Below are positions 1-8,883 of a stretch of 64,000 nucleotides of DNA, piece by piece. The notes beneath the pieces were generated by a model. That model had not been told where the DNA came from and did no database searches. It saw nothing but the letters and a program-made list of their open reading frames with translations. The position numbers and the translations under genes were made by a program. How positions within the stretch are numbered: position 1 is the stretch's first letter; the number at the start of each line of letters is the position of its first letter. The stretch is taken from NCBI GenBank assembly GCA_937899415.1, contig CALBPI010000062.1:1-64000 (forward strand), written 5' to 3'. This stretch comes from an uncultured Gammaproteobacteria bacterium. Its GTDB lineage: Bacteria; Pseudomonadota; Gammaproteobacteria; Steroidobacterales; Woeseiaceae.

Positions 1-1061
1 ATGAAAGCCCTGCGATCCGCGCCGATGCTTGCTCCGGCATAACCCAGGCTTAGCGAGTAACTGCGGCCCAGGAACATGTCCTCGGTCTGCATAATCTGGT
101 TGAAGTTCTGGACCTTCTCGAAGCGGTCCTCAACGCGCTCGACACTGACAAAGGGGTAACGCAGGTCGCGGTCGGCGGGGATCAGCGGCGTCGGTGGTTC
201 TTCTTCGGGTACATCGAACTGGTTGTCGTTGACGACAACGCCAAACCGATAGCGCGTGGTCCAACCGTCCACCAGTCCGTTCGACACACCCCACCAGGCA
301 TTGAGGCCACGCTGGTCCTGACGAAACCGCCCAACCTCGCTGCCGCGCGAGAACAGCGGCTCCTCGCGGTCTTCGGTGAAGACGTCGAAGCCCGCGCTGA
401 CGCGTGACTGCAGCGAGTAGAACGGTTGCGCGACGCGAAAGCGTCGTGCTTCGCCATCATCGCTGTCGCGGTAGCGCAGATCGAGTGCAATCCAGCTGCG
501 CCCGACATTGCGGTCCGAGAAGGCGAAGTTGGTCGAGCTGCGGTCATCGTCTCGGCGCCGCGACACCGTGACGGCGCTGCCCGTGCCCAGGATGTTGTCT
601 TCCTCGAGGCCCAGCGTCCAGCGTGTCTCGCCGCCACTGCGCGACAACGCGAGTTCGGGGAAGAGCGTCCAATTGTCGCGAGTCTCGACCAGCAAATCGG
701 CACGGCCGTCCTCAATGCGCAGCACTTGGATGCTCGCGTCGAAAATAAACGGGTTACTGCGCAGCAGCCGTTCGGATTCCTCGATGTTCTGCGCCACGAT
801 CGGGTCGCCGGGCGCGAACAGCAGCTGCGAGCGGATGGCCGAGGGGCGCGTCGTGACGTGGATGCGGTTGGCGAAGCGGTAGAGACGCTTGTTCTCGCCG
901 GGCTTGCTCGTATCGAAAATGTTGTTTATCGAGAGTGTGATTTGGCCGACGGCGATGCCTTGTGCTTCGAGCTTGGCAAACCGGGCGCGCGTGTCCTCGG
1001 TGGCCTGTGCCTGCGATGTCGCGAAGACCCCGACCAGCAGCAGGGTGAGCGTCGGCAGCAA
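1..1061 (-). CDS. Omp85/BamA-like outer-membrane protein, C-terminally truncated by window edge
   Basis: The minus frame is open from about 1115 to the left edge and is missing from the ORF track because it runs off the window. It reads as a signal peptide (LLPTLTLLLVGVFATSQAQA), a POTRA-like segment (IHVTTRPSAIRSQLLFAPGD, then ESERLLRSNPFIFDA) and the start of a barrel rich in alternating residues with a DNILGTG turn. This is the layout of the Omp85/surface-antigen superfamily, whose members insert or export proteins at the outer membrane. The start is uncertain. No ATG follows the in-frame TGA at 1118-1116, so TTG at 1061 is used. An ATG at 1142 begins MKRSARHS and then hits that TGA. The barrel assignment is by pattern; the exact subfamily is unknown. 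Confidence 0.6.
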   Translation of the reverse strand, partial: MLPTLTLLLVGVFATSQAQATEDTRARFAKLEAQGIAVGQITLSINNIFDTSKPGENKRLYRFANRIHVTTRPSAIRSQLLFAPGDPIVAQNIEESERLLRSNPFIFDASIQVLRIEDGRADLLVETRDNWTLFPELALSRSGGETRWTLGLEEDNILGTGSAVTVSRRRDDDRSSTNFAFSDRNVGRSWIALDLRYRDSDDGEARRFRVAQPFYSLQSRVSAGFDVFTEDREEPLFSRGSEVGRFRQDQRGLNAWWGVSNGLVDGWTTRYRFGVVVNDNQFDVPEEEPPTPLIPADRDLRYPFVSVERVEDRFEKVQNFNQIMQTEDMFLGRSYSLSLGYAGASIGADRRAF

Positions 1062-1253
1062 GGGCGGGCGCGCCGGGCGCCGGGCGCGATGACGGGGGGT
1101 GGGGGGCGTCTTGGCTCAAGAGTGCCGGGCACTGCGTTTCATCGCAACGACGGGGTGCCGGTCTACGCTGAATCCGGGGCGTTTTTTCCTGCGAATACAT
1201 AACGCTAGACGCGCTTTCACATAAACACGGCCTCGACGGCGCTCGGAGACACC

Positions 1254-1712
1254 ATGATCGAATTGGGCGGTATTACGGTCACGCTGGCGCTTGCCATCTG
1301 GGTTGGCGCCATCGTATTTCAGTCGGCCGTGGTCGCCCCAAGCGTGTTCAAGACACTGGAGGCCGATAGTGCCGGGCGCTTCCTCCGCGGTCTGTTTCCA
1401 CGTTTCTTCCGGGCAGGGCTGGTGTGCGGCTTTGCGATGCTGGCGGGCGCCGCAGTTTTGTATATTGCCGGCGTCCGTGACGGACGCGTGACGACGCTAG
1501 CCGCAGTAACGGCGTTGATGGTGTTGCTGCAGTTCACCGCGGGGCGCATGGTGCCTGCGATCAACGCGGCTCGCGATGCGGGTGAGGCCGGGCGTAAGCG
1601 TTTCGGTCAATTGCATGGCATCAACGTGCTGCTGACGATCGCCGTATTGTTGTTGGGCATCGGAATGCTCGCGGCACTGGCCATGGCAGTGCCGCTGCAA
1701 ATTGGGGTCTGA
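1254..1712 (+). CDS. DUF4149 family membrane protein
   Basis: A 152-aa integral membrane protein with about four hydrophobic helices (residues 5-27, 46-71, 78-98, 124-146). The N-terminal WVGAIVFQSAVVAPSVF and the conserved polar RFLRGLFPRFF and FGQLHGIN segments are typical of the DUF4149/TMEM205-like family, whose function is not known. The ATG follows CGGAGACACC, an acceptable ribosome-binding site. It lies immediately upstream of ubiG with a one-base gap between its stop and the ubiG ATG, so the two are probably co-transcribed. Confidence 0.75.
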   Translation: MIELGGITVTLALAIWVGAIVFQSAVVAPSVFKTLEADSAGRFLRGLFPRFFRAGLVCGFAMLAGAAVLYIAGVRDGRVTTLAAVTALMVLLQFTAGRMVPAINAARDAGEAGRKRFGQLHGINVLLTIAVLLLGIGMLAALAMAVPLQIGV

Positions 1713-1713
1713 C

Positions 1714-2460
1714 ATGGCAGGACTACAAGCTGACAGCACTGTCGACGACTACGAAGTCGCCCACTACACCAAGCTCGCCGAGACCTGGTGGGACACCGAA
1801 GGCCCGTTTTGGCCGCTGCACACACTGAACACGCTGCGTGTGACTTACATTCGCGATCAGCTTTGTGCGAGGCTGCGTCGCGACGCCGCGGACGACGTGC
1901 CCCTGTCAGGCGTCGAGGTGCTTGATGTTGGTTGTGGCGGCGGCATTCTCTCGGAGTCGATGGCGCGTCTCGGCGCCAACGTGACGGGGATCGATATCGT
2001 CGAGAAGAACATTGGCATCGCGAGCCTGCACGCGCGAGATGCCGGCCTAGCCATTGACTACCAGCAGCGCACGGCGTCCTCGCTCGCCGGCACAGGCGCT
2101 CTGTTCGACGTCGTGCTCAACATGGAAGTGGTCGAGCACGTGGCCGATCTCGAGGCGTTCATGCGCGACTGCGGCAAGCTGGTGCGGCCGGGCGGCAGTC
2201 AGTTTGTGGCAACGATCAACCGCAACCCACTGGCCTGGTTCGTCGCCATTTTCGGCGCAGAGTATGTGTTGCGCTGGCTGCCCCGCGGTACGCACCGCTA
2301 CCGCATGCTGCGCAAGCCTGCCGAGGTGCAGGCCTGCCTGGAGCGCGATGGTTTTGAGCTCGCCGACGTCACGGGTGTCCGCGTCAATCCGCTGTCGCGC
2401 ACGATGGCGCTGACCTCGATGACGGCGATTAACTACATGCTGCTCGCACACAAGCGCTGA
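1714..2460 (+). CDS. ubiG: UbiG: 2-polyprenyl-6-hydroxyphenol methylase / 3-demethylubiquinol O-methyltransferase
   Basis: A class I SAM-dependent methyltransferase that carries out both O-methylations of ubiquinone biosynthesis. Visible landmarks are the UbiG N-terminus (DDYEVAHYTKLAETWWDTEG), SAM motif I (VLDVGCGGGILSESMARLGA), the acidic end of strand 2 (GIDIVEKNI) and the NMEVVEHV motif. The length (248 aa) fits the family. The track starts at TTG 1702, but the ATG at 1714 matches the normal N-terminus and has GGGG seven bases upstream. It is adjacent to DUF4149 on the same strand. Confidence 0.95.
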   Translation: MAGLQADSTVDDYEVAHYTKLAETWWDTEGPFWPLHTLNTLRVTYIRDQLCARLRRDAADDVPLSGVEVLDVGCGGGILSESMARLGANVTGIDIVEKNIGIASLHARDAGLAIDYQQRTASSLAGTGALFDVVLNMEVVEHVADLEAFMRDCGKLVRPGGSQFVATINRNPLAWFVAIFGAEYVLRWLPRGTHRYRMLRKPAEVQACLERDGFELADVTGVRVNPLSRTMALTSMTAINYMLLAHKR

Positions 2461-2466
2461 TGTCGT

Positions 2467-3369
2467 TCATTCGGCGAGTGTGCAGCTCGTCTGCATCCAT
2501 CGCAGGTTGATCGCCAGCCGCGTCGCCGTGGGTTCGCCCCAGGCGTAACTGGCAGCCGAGGTCTCCTCCCCGCGGTAGACGTAGAGCACGAGCGAGTCGC
2601 GGTTGGTGCCCGTGGGCCAGGCGACGTTGCGTATCTTGATGCCGACACGTTGCGGCTCGGGCTCATCCGTGTCGACCCAAGCGCGGCCGCCCTGGTCGGG
2701 GAGTATGAGCTGACTCTCGAAGTGCCAGTTCTCGCCGTCGCGCTTCGGGATCGCCAGCCAGCACTGGAATGACCGCGAGCGTCGCAGGATGTAGGGCATC
2801 TCAGCGGCGGCTTCGTCGTCGATGCTGGCTGCCGGGATTTGCAGTTCGCTGTCCGCGATGAGCCAGGCCGCGCCGTTGGCCTCGACACAGTCTTCACCCG
2901 ACACCTGGCCTTCAAACTGCGCGGCACGTCGCAGCCAGATCACGTCGCACTGCGCAGAGCCGACGGCGTCGGGCTCGATTGCGGCGCGCTCGAGATCTGC
3001 AAGCAGCGGCAGTTGCCAGCGCGCCATGCGCAGCGCGCCGGCTTCCGCGTCAACTCGCAGCCGCCAGAGACCGCGTGCAGTGACCGTGTCGGAATCCTCA
3101 GCGAGACGACGCCAGGCAAGCGTCGCCGTATCCGACGCTTCGACGGCTTCAATGATCTGTCGCTCACGGCTGTGCCGCAGACTCATGTCGACCTCAAGCT
3201 CGCCCTCGAAGTAGACCTGTTCCTGGTTGTCGAAGTCGCCGGCCAGCAGTGCCGCGAGCCGCGTCAGGTCGCGCTCGAGCACAGCTTGCTGGGCGAAGGC
3301 CGGTGCTGCCGCGAGGCCCATGCAGCCCGCTGTGAGCAGGGCCAAAACTCGTGATCTTGTGTTGCGCAT
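2467..3369 (-). CDS. CpcT/CpeT-family exported protein
   Basis: A 300-aa protein with a clear signal peptide (residues 1-26, ending AAPAFA). The N-terminal LAALLAGDFDNQEQVYFE, the central CDVIWLRRAAQFEGQVSGEDC and the following ADSELQI block match the pattern of CpcT/CpeT-like proteins. In cyanobacteria these attach phycobilins. In non-photosynthetic proteobacteria the role is unknown, and chromophore attachment should not be assumed here. It converges with ubiG (6-bp gap) and is divergent from fghA. Confidence 0.6.
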   Translation of the reverse strand: MRNTRSRVLALLTAGCMGLAAAPAFAQQAVLERDLTRLAALLAGDFDNQEQVYFEGELEVDMSLRHSRERQIIEAVEASDTATLAWRRLAEDSDTVTARGLWRLRVDAEAGALRMARWQLPLLADLERAAIEPDAVGSAQCDVIWLRRAAQFEGQVSGEDCVEANGAAWLIADSELQIPAASIDDEAAAEMPYILRRSRSFQCWLAIPKRDGENWHFESQLILPDQGGRAWVDTDEPEPQRVGIKIRNVAWPTGTNRDSLVLYVYRGEETSAASYAWGEPTATRLAINLRWMQTSCTLAE

Positions 3370-3463
3370 ACGTCAGCTCCCCCGAAGACGTGTTCGCCAG
3401 CGGACCGCCATGACGACGGCCTCTACCTGACGTATTCTCACACGTGCGAGGGGAGAGAACGAT

Positions 3464-4306
3464 ATGCAGCTCGAATCCGAGAATCGGTCCTTTGGGGGGC
3501 GGCAGCAGCGCTACCGGCACACGTCGAGCACGCTCGGCTGCGAGATGACGGTGTCCGTGTACCTGCCGCCTCAGGCGGAGACCGGTCGCGTGCCTGTGTT
3601 GTACTGGCTCAGCGGTCTGACCTGCACCGACGAGAACTTCGTCGCGAAGGCGGGTGCCCAGCGCGCAGCCGCCGAGCACGGTGTGGCTATCGTGGCACCA
3701 GACACCTCGCCGCGCGGCGATATCGTGCCCGACGATCCCGATGGCGCCTGGGACTTTGGCAAGGGCGCGGGCTTTTACGTCGACGCCACCCAGTCGCCGT
3801 GGTCGCGGCACTACCGGATGGACAGCTACGTCACCGAGGAGCTACCGGCGTTGGTCACTGCAGCACTCTCACTGGACAGCGAGCGCGCATCGATCTCGGG
3901 CCATTCCATGGGCGGCCACGGCGCGCTCGTGCTGGCCTTGCGCAACGCTGGCCACTACCGCTCGGTCTCGGCATTCGCGCCGATTGCAGCCGCCTCGCGC
4001 TGCCCCTGGGGCGAGAAGGCGCTGGGCGGCTATCTGGGCGACGATCGCAGTGCCTGGCAACGCTACGACGCGTGTGCACTGATCGCGGGCGGTGCGCCGT
4101 TGCCGCCGACCCTGGTCGATCAGGGCGGCGATGACGCCTTCCTCGAACGTGAACTCAATATCCCGTTGCTCGAACAGACGCTGGCGGACGCGGGCGCGGA
4201 AGCGCGTGTGCGCATGCAGGCCGGTTACGACCACAGCTACTTCTTTATCGCGAGCTTCATCGACGCGCACATCGCGTTCCACGCGGAACATCTCGCCGCA
4301 GACTAG
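3464..4306 (+). CDS. fghA: S-formylglutathione hydrolase
   Basis: An alpha/beta hydrolase of the esterase D family that hydrolyses S-formylglutathione to formate and glutathione in formaldehyde detoxification. The nucleophile elbow is GHSMGGHGAL (about residues 145-154). The family signatures WLSGLTCTDENF, APDTSPRG and the C-terminal GYDHSYFFIASFI with the catalytic His are all present. The length of 280 aa is normal. A formaldehyde dehydrogenase partner is not in this window. The ATG is preceded by GAGGGGAGAG. Confidence 0.95.
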   Translation: MQLESENRSFGGRQQRYRHTSSTLGCEMTVSVYLPPQAETGRVPVLYWLSGLTCTDENFVAKAGAQRAAAEHGVAIVAPDTSPRGDIVPDDPDGAWDFGKGAGFYVDATQSPWSRHYRMDSYVTEELPALVTAALSLDSERASISGHSMGGHGALVLALRNAGHYRSVSAFAPIAAASRCPWGEKALGGYLGDDRSAWQRYDACALIAGGAPLPPTLVDQGGDDAFLERELNIPLLEQTLADAGAEARVRMQAGYDHSYFFIASFIDAHIAFHAEHLAAD

Positions 4307-4317
4307 GACCCGATCGC

Positions 4318-6522
4318 GTGCCCGAACAGCCAGCAGAGTCGCATACGGATGGCGTGACGCGGGCACGCACGTTTCGCGAGCTGCCGCAGTTCTACTACCA
4401 CACGCACTTCGTGGAGATGCTGTCGTTCGTCGAGCAGCATTACGCGCATGCCCTGCGCGCCGAAGACCGGGCGTTTCTCGAGGTCTTTCGCGGCTTGCCA
4501 CATGCAGCGCAGTGTCTTTATGTCCGGCTCGTCAATCGCAAAGGCAGTGTGCTGGGCGTCGGAAAGCTCGACTACCCGGAGTTGGGGTCGGCCGAGCCCC
4601 TGATCGACACACTGATCCGCGCACGACTTGCCGCGCGGCCTGACGTGAACGACTTCGAGGACGTCCTGCCCGCATTGTCCTGTGCGGATCTGCGCGGCGT
4701 GCTCGATCGGGTGTCGCCCGGGCTGCGCCGGTCACTGCGCAAGGCCGAGCTTATGGCGCACGCGCGCGAGGCCGTGGGTGCGACGCGTTTGCTGCAGGCG
4801 CTTGATCGCGCCCGTTGGGTGGTTCAGCGCCGAACCGATGTCGTGGGCTACCTCTTATTCCTGTTCTTCGGCACCGTCCAGCAGGGCACATTGCGATTCA
4901 CCATGCGCGACCTCGGTATCGTTCGTACGCAAGCACACGACGCCACCTACGAGCCGCGTTTTGCATCGCGTGAGGACGCCACCGAAACCTGGTTTTTTGC
5001 GAGCCGTAAAGCGCGCCTGCGCGCACTGGGTGCGCCCGCGGTTGATTCGCTCGTGCGTGAGCTCGGGCGCTGGCCCGAGCCTGTGTCGGCAACGGGCGCG
5101 ATGCACGCCGATGCACTCGCGGAGCGGCTCGGCCGCGCCCTCGAACAGGCATCGCGGGCGGATGACGCGTTAGCGGTGTATCGGCGGGGCGCGACAGCGC
5201 ACTGTCTGGAGCGCCAGGTGCGGTTGCTGCTGCGAGACAACCACAAGGACGCCGCGCGCGATGTACTCGAGAGCTGTCTCGACACGCCGCGCAGTGACGA
5301 GGAATGGCTGTTTGCGCAGGACCTCTACGCGCGTCAATTCGGTGGCAAACGCACCTCGACGCTCACGGATGTGCTACGTGAAGCCGATTGCATCCGTCTC
5401 GACCAGGCGGTGAGCGACAGCCCGGAACGCGCGGTCGTCCACTGGTTTGCGCGGCAGGGTCACGAGGCCTGGTGCGCTGAAAACACGTTGTGGCGGACAC
5501 TGTTTGGTCTTGTGTTCTGGGACCTGTTGTTCGGCGAGGCGGCCGACGCGCGGCATTCACCGTTCGACGCGCTGCCAGCCGGTCTCGACGACGGCAGCTT
5601 CTACGCGCAGCAACAGCCGGGCATTGAACAGACGCTCGCGGTCTGCGCAACGGCGGCTGGATTGCAGCGACAGGTCGTGGCCGCAGCAACGCGTTACCAC
5701 GGTGAGGCCAATGCAATCTTCCGCTGGCACGCGGCGACACTCGATGGCGTGTTTGCGCTTGCGCGGCTGGGTGACCCAGGCGCGACTGTTCAGATACTGC
5801 GTGAACTGGCACGCGACTTTCGCAACGCGCACGGCTTCCCCGACTTGCTCGTGGTGGACGGCGACGGCCTTCGTTTCATCGAGGTGAAAACTTCGGGCGA
5901 TCAGTTGCGTCGTAATCAGCTGCTGCGACTCGAGCAGCTGCGCGCAGCAGGACTGCGCGCGGATGTCCTGCGCGTCGAGTGGTTCGTCGACCCAGAACAG
6001 CCCTACGTGGTCGTGGATGTCGAGACCACGGGAGGGCGGGGCGACTTCCACCGGGTCACGGAGATCGGCGCCGTGCGGGTGGTGGGTGGTCAGATCGTTG
6101 ACCGGTTCCAGACGCTAATCCAGCCTGATCGACGCATCCCCGCACCGATCACGCGACTGACCGGGATCACCGACGCCATGGTGGCCGGTGCCCCGCGATT
6201 CGCAGACGTCGCCGCGTCCTTTAGCGAATTCCTCGACGGCGCCATCTTCGTCGCGCATAACGTGGAGTTTGATTACGGGTTTATCAGCCGGGAGTTTCGA
6301 CGACTCGGCATGCCGTTCCGGATGCCGAAGCTTTGCACCTGCGCCACGATGCGGCGGTTGTTCCCCGGGCACGCCTCCTACAGCCTGAAGTCGTTATGCG
6401 TCGATTTTGATGTCGAGCTCGATCAACACCACAGGGCGCTTTGCGACGCGGAAGCGGCCGCAGGCTTATTGCAGCACATCAACGAGCGGCGGGCAGCGCT
6501 CGAACCTCAAGTGCGGGCGTGA
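4318..6522 (+). CDS. FAN1-type VRR-NUC nuclease fused to a DEDDh 3'-5' exonuclease domain
   Basis: A 734-aa two-nuclease fusion. Residues 1-500 match bacterial FAN1-like proteins: N-terminal FRELPQFYYHTHFVEML, helical repeats and many Arg/Trp residues. Residues about 504-555 are the VRR-NUC domain, with GFPDLLVVDG, FIEVKTSGDQL and RNQLLRLEQL; the PD and ExK metal ligands are intact. From residue 561 a DnaQ-type exonuclease follows with motif I VVDVETTGG, motif II HNVEFD and motif III HHRALCDAEAA, so all DEDDh acids are present. FAN1 proteins cut branched or crosslinked DNA; coupling to a 3'-5' exonuclease would suit processing of those products (inference). The GTG start lies 12 bp after fghA. 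Confidence 0.85.
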   Translation: MPEQPAESHTDGVTRARTFRELPQFYYHTHFVEMLSFVEQHYAHALRAEDRAFLEVFRGLPHAAQCLYVRLVNRKGSVLGVGKLDYPELGSAEPLIDTLIRARLAARPDVNDFEDVLPALSCADLRGVLDRVSPGLRRSLRKAELMAHAREAVGATRLLQALDRARWVVQRRTDVVGYLLFLFFGTVQQGTLRFTMRDLGIVRTQAHDATYEPRFASREDATETWFFASRKARLRALGAPAVDSLVRELGRWPEPVSATGAMHADALAERLGRALEQASRADDALAVYRRGATAHCLERQVRLLLRDNHKDAARDVLESCLDTPRSDEEWLFAQDLYARQFGGKRTSTLTDVLREADCIRLDQAVSDSPERAVVHWFARQGHEAWCAENTLWRTLFGLVFWDLLFGEAADARHSPFDALPAGLDDGSFYAQQQPGIEQTLAVCATAAGLQRQVVAAATRYHGEANAIFRWHAATLDGVFALARLGDPGATVQILRELARDFRNAHGFPDLLVVDGDGLRFIEVKTSGDQLRRNQLLRLEQLRAAGLRADVLRVEWFVDPEQPYVVVDVETTGGRGDFHRVTEIGAVRVVGGQIVDRFQTLIQPDRRIPAPITRLTGITDAMVAGAPRFADVAASFSEFLDGAIFVAHNVEFDYGFISREFRRLGMPFRMPKLCTCATMRRLFPGHASYSLKSLCVDFDVELDQHHRALCDAEAAAGLLQHINERRAALEPQVRA

Positions 6523-6524
6523 GG

Positions 6525-7985
6525 TCAGGGATTGGCGATGCGCAGCGTGCGCCGCAGTTCGTCGCCGTCCTGCATGTCGTAACGCACGATGATCTCGTCG
6601 TTGCCGTCGCCGTCGAGATCGGCGGCAAACACATTGCTGCCGTTCTTGGGCGCACGCAGCTCCATGTCGGTGTTACGCCGTTCAAACCGACCGTCACCCA
6701 GGTTGCGGCGCCAGCCCAGCTTGTCGCGGCCGCGTTTCAGGATCAGGTCCTGGCGGCCGTCGCCATCAAGATCGCCAAATTCGACGGTGGGGAATTCCAC
6801 CTGGCCGCTGCCAAAGTCGAAACGTACCTTGGCGCGAATCTCGGCCGAAGCCTCGGCCGCGATGACGCCCGCGTCGTCCGCCGTGTGCACGGCGATATCG
6901 AGGGTGACGGAGCGCGAGAACAGTGCGCCGATGATCGTACGCACGCCAATGCGGACGCCCGGTGAAACGATTGCAGCGCGGCCTTCTTCGAGCTGCACTT
7001 TTCTAATGTAGAACTGGTAGCCCTTGCTCGAAATTACCGTATCCGGCTCTGTGTCGAAGCTGAGGTCGGGTCGCGCCAGATGGATACGGTAGGTGGTCTG
7101 CTTATCGAAGACGCCCGTGCTCTTGGTTTCGAGCGTTACGAGGTCGGGCAGGTCGTCGCCATTGATGTCGGAGAGCAACTCGGGCTCGCGCAGCGTGACA
7201 TCGCGCTGGTCGAGCTCGGGGTCGCCGTTGTAGAAGCGCTCGATGTCGCGCTCGCTACTGAGCTCGAGGCCCAGCGCCAGCGTTTGCGCCGCGACGGTGT
7301 CTTCGGCCCCCGCCAGATCGAAGCGCAGCAGGTCGTCACCGCGCACGGCTACGACCGCGGCCTGGGCCTCAAGGCGGGCTGGTGCTGTGCGCACGGGACG
7401 GTAGTTTTGAGCTCGCTCGAAGCTTCTGCGGATGCTGGGCAAATCGAGCAGCGTGACCTCGGCATAGGCATCGCCGCTGATAACGGCAAGCTCATCGAAG
7501 CCCTGGACGAGAATCTCGCTGTCGTCGTCGCCATCGATGTCCTGTGCGATATCGAGCGACGAGGTGAGCGGCGCGAACGAGCGACCCCGGTAGAGGCTCT
7601 CGACGCTGGCGAGCGGCGTGTATGCGCCATCGAGCGTGTCGAGTCGCTCGACGCGGTCCGCGCACAACACAAAGAGAGCGTCACCATCGCCATTCGGGCC
7701 TGCGTCGATGGCCACGGCGTCCTCGGGCAGCGCCCGTTCAATGATCGTCGTGCCCGAGTCGTCAGCGGTCAGGAACGCGATGCGAGGCGTGCCCGAATCA
7801 TCGCGCCCGGCGAGCGCCAGGACCTCGCCGCTTCGGTCTGCGAATTCGAGCGTCACGACGCCCGTCTGTGGCAGGAACGAGAGCTTGTGGGTGTCTTCGG
7901 CGCCCGCCGCGGTGCAGCACAGTGAGCCCACGACAACGATCGACGTCCGGCGCAAGGACTGCGCGAGAAAGTGCATTACATTCAT
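6525..7985 (-). CDS. Exported VCBS/FG-GAP repeat protein
   Basis: A 486-aa exported protein of beta-propeller type. FG-GAP/VCBS-like repeats are visible as Ca-binding loops: DIDGDDDSEILV, DINGDDLPDLV, DLDGDGRQDLIL and DLDGDGNDEIIV. A signal peptide precedes (IVVVGSLCCTAAGAED). The start was moved from GTG 8018 to ATG 7985, which has a GAGGCG Shine-Dalgarno sequence; the upstream GTG falls inside the zapG terminator. It converges tail to tail with the FAN1 gene. The ligand is unknown; such proteins usually act in the periplasm or at the cell surface. Confidence 0.8.
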   Translation of the reverse strand: MNVMHFLAQSLRRTSIVVVGSLCCTAAGAEDTHKLSFLPQTGVVTLEFADRSGEVLALAGRDDSGTPRIAFLTADDSGTTIIERALPEDAVAIDAGPNGDGDALFVLCADRVERLDTLDGAYTPLASVESLYRGRSFAPLTSSLDIAQDIDGDDDSEILVQGFDELAVISGDAYAEVTLLDLPSIRRSFERAQNYRPVRTAPARLEAQAAVVAVRGDDLLRFDLAGAEDTVAAQTLALGLELSSERDIERFYNGDPELDQRDVTLREPELLSDINGDDLPDLVTLETKSTGVFDKQTTYRIHLARPDLSFDTEPDTVISSKGYQFYIRKVQLEEGRAAIVSPGVRIGVRTIIGALFSRSVTLDIAVHTADDAGVIAAEASAEIRAKVRFDFGSGQVEFPTVEFGDLDGDGRQDLILKRGRDKLGWRRNLGDGRFERRNTDMELRAPKNGSNVFAADLDGDGNDEIIVRYDMQDGDELRRTLRIANP

Positions 7986-8000
7986 GGTTCGCCTCGCACC

Positions 8001-8033
8001 AAAAACCCCTGAGACCACGCGGGTGCTCAGGGG
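8001..8033 (-). terminator. Rho-independent terminator after zapG
   Basis: Inverted repeat CCCCTGAG (8006-8013) and CTCAGGGG (8026-8033) with a 12-base loop. Read on the minus strand, the hairpin is followed by TTTTT. It lies just downstream of the zapG stop and just upstream of the VCBS gene start. Confidence 0.85.
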
Positions 8034-8057
8034 TTCAGGTCGATTGGGTTGGCAGGA

Positions 8058-8741
8058 TCAGGTGGCGCCGGCTTTGCGCAGCGATTCGGGATCAGCTTTG
8101 CCCGCGTCGTCGTCCTCGGCGGCCTCAGACTTGGCCTCAGGTTCTTCGCCAGCGCTTGCCTCGGTCCCCGCGTCGGTTTCTGACTCAGGCTGTGCTTCGG
8201 TCTCGGCGACCGCGGTTTCGTCGGGCTCGTCGTCGATAACCTCGATCTCAACCTCGACCTTTTTGGCGTCTTCCATGGGCTCTGCGTCGGCCGGGGCGTC
8301 GGCGTCAGTCAGGTCGGAAGCCTCGGCGGCTTCGGGCGTATCCTCGGCTTCCGGCGGGGCTGCTTCAGCGGTTTCCTCAACAGCCTCACCAGCCTCAACT
8401 GAGGCGGCCGCGACGCCCGCCACGGTCGTGGCCGCGACACCCTCAATCGCACGCAGGCTCGGGAACGCGAGGCGCGCCCGGTCTTCGTCGTTGCAGAGTG
8501 CATCAGCGCCGCTGGCCATGTGTTCATAGAGATCGCGGTACTGGCGACCGATGTTGCGGAAGTGCTCGGCGGTTTCGCCGAAATGCTCGGTGACGTTCCG
8601 ACGGTAGTCTGAAAACTCCTCCTCGAGCGCCTCTGCGCGCTTGGCTTCGCTGCTAGCGCCACCGCGCCCGATGAGAAAACCCAACAAGCCGCCTGAGGCG
8701 AGGCAAAACAGGGCAAGAACGATGGCCATCGTCGTGGGCAT
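8058..8741 (-). CDS. zapG: ZapG/YhcB (DUF1043) family cell-division/envelope protein with acidic tail
   Basis: One N-terminal transmembrane helix (AIVLALFCLASGGLLGFLIG), then a coiled coil with the DUF1043 signature (EEFSDYRRNVTEHFGETAEHF, followed by YRDLYEHMA). In enterobacteria this protein connects the divisome with envelope biogenesis. The 227-aa length exceeds the usual ~130 because of a long C-terminal tail, almost all Ala, Glu, Asp, Pro and Thr from about residue 105, that is probably disordered. The start could also be the ATG at 8729 (MAIVLAL). A terminator follows. Confidence 0.8.
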   Translation of the reverse strand: MPTTMAIVLALFCLASGGLLGFLIGRGGASSEAKRAEALEEEFSDYRRNVTEHFGETAEHFRNIGRQYRDLYEHMASGADALCNDEDRARLAFPSLRAIEGVAATTVAGVAAASVEAGEAVEETAEAAPPEAEDTPEAAEASDLTDADAPADAEPMEDAKKVEVEIEVIDDEPDETAVAETEAQPESETDAGTEASAGEEPEAKSEAAEDDDAGKADPESLRKAGAT

Positions 8742-8883
8742 TGCAGCTCTCCGTTGTCGGCGCGGTCCAGAAGCTCGAGTTGAGCATACCAGTTACCTTG
8801 GGTGTGCCAAGAGTGGAAAAAGTTTCACATCACGCGATATCCGTATGGTCTAGCATGATGCGATTCCAAGGCAGGAAACCAGC

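Noticed and set aside
426-1202. 258-aa plus ORF opposite the Omp85-like gene
   Set aside because: The minus frame shows signal peptide and POTRA-like sequence; the plus ORF is Arg/Ala-rich shadow.
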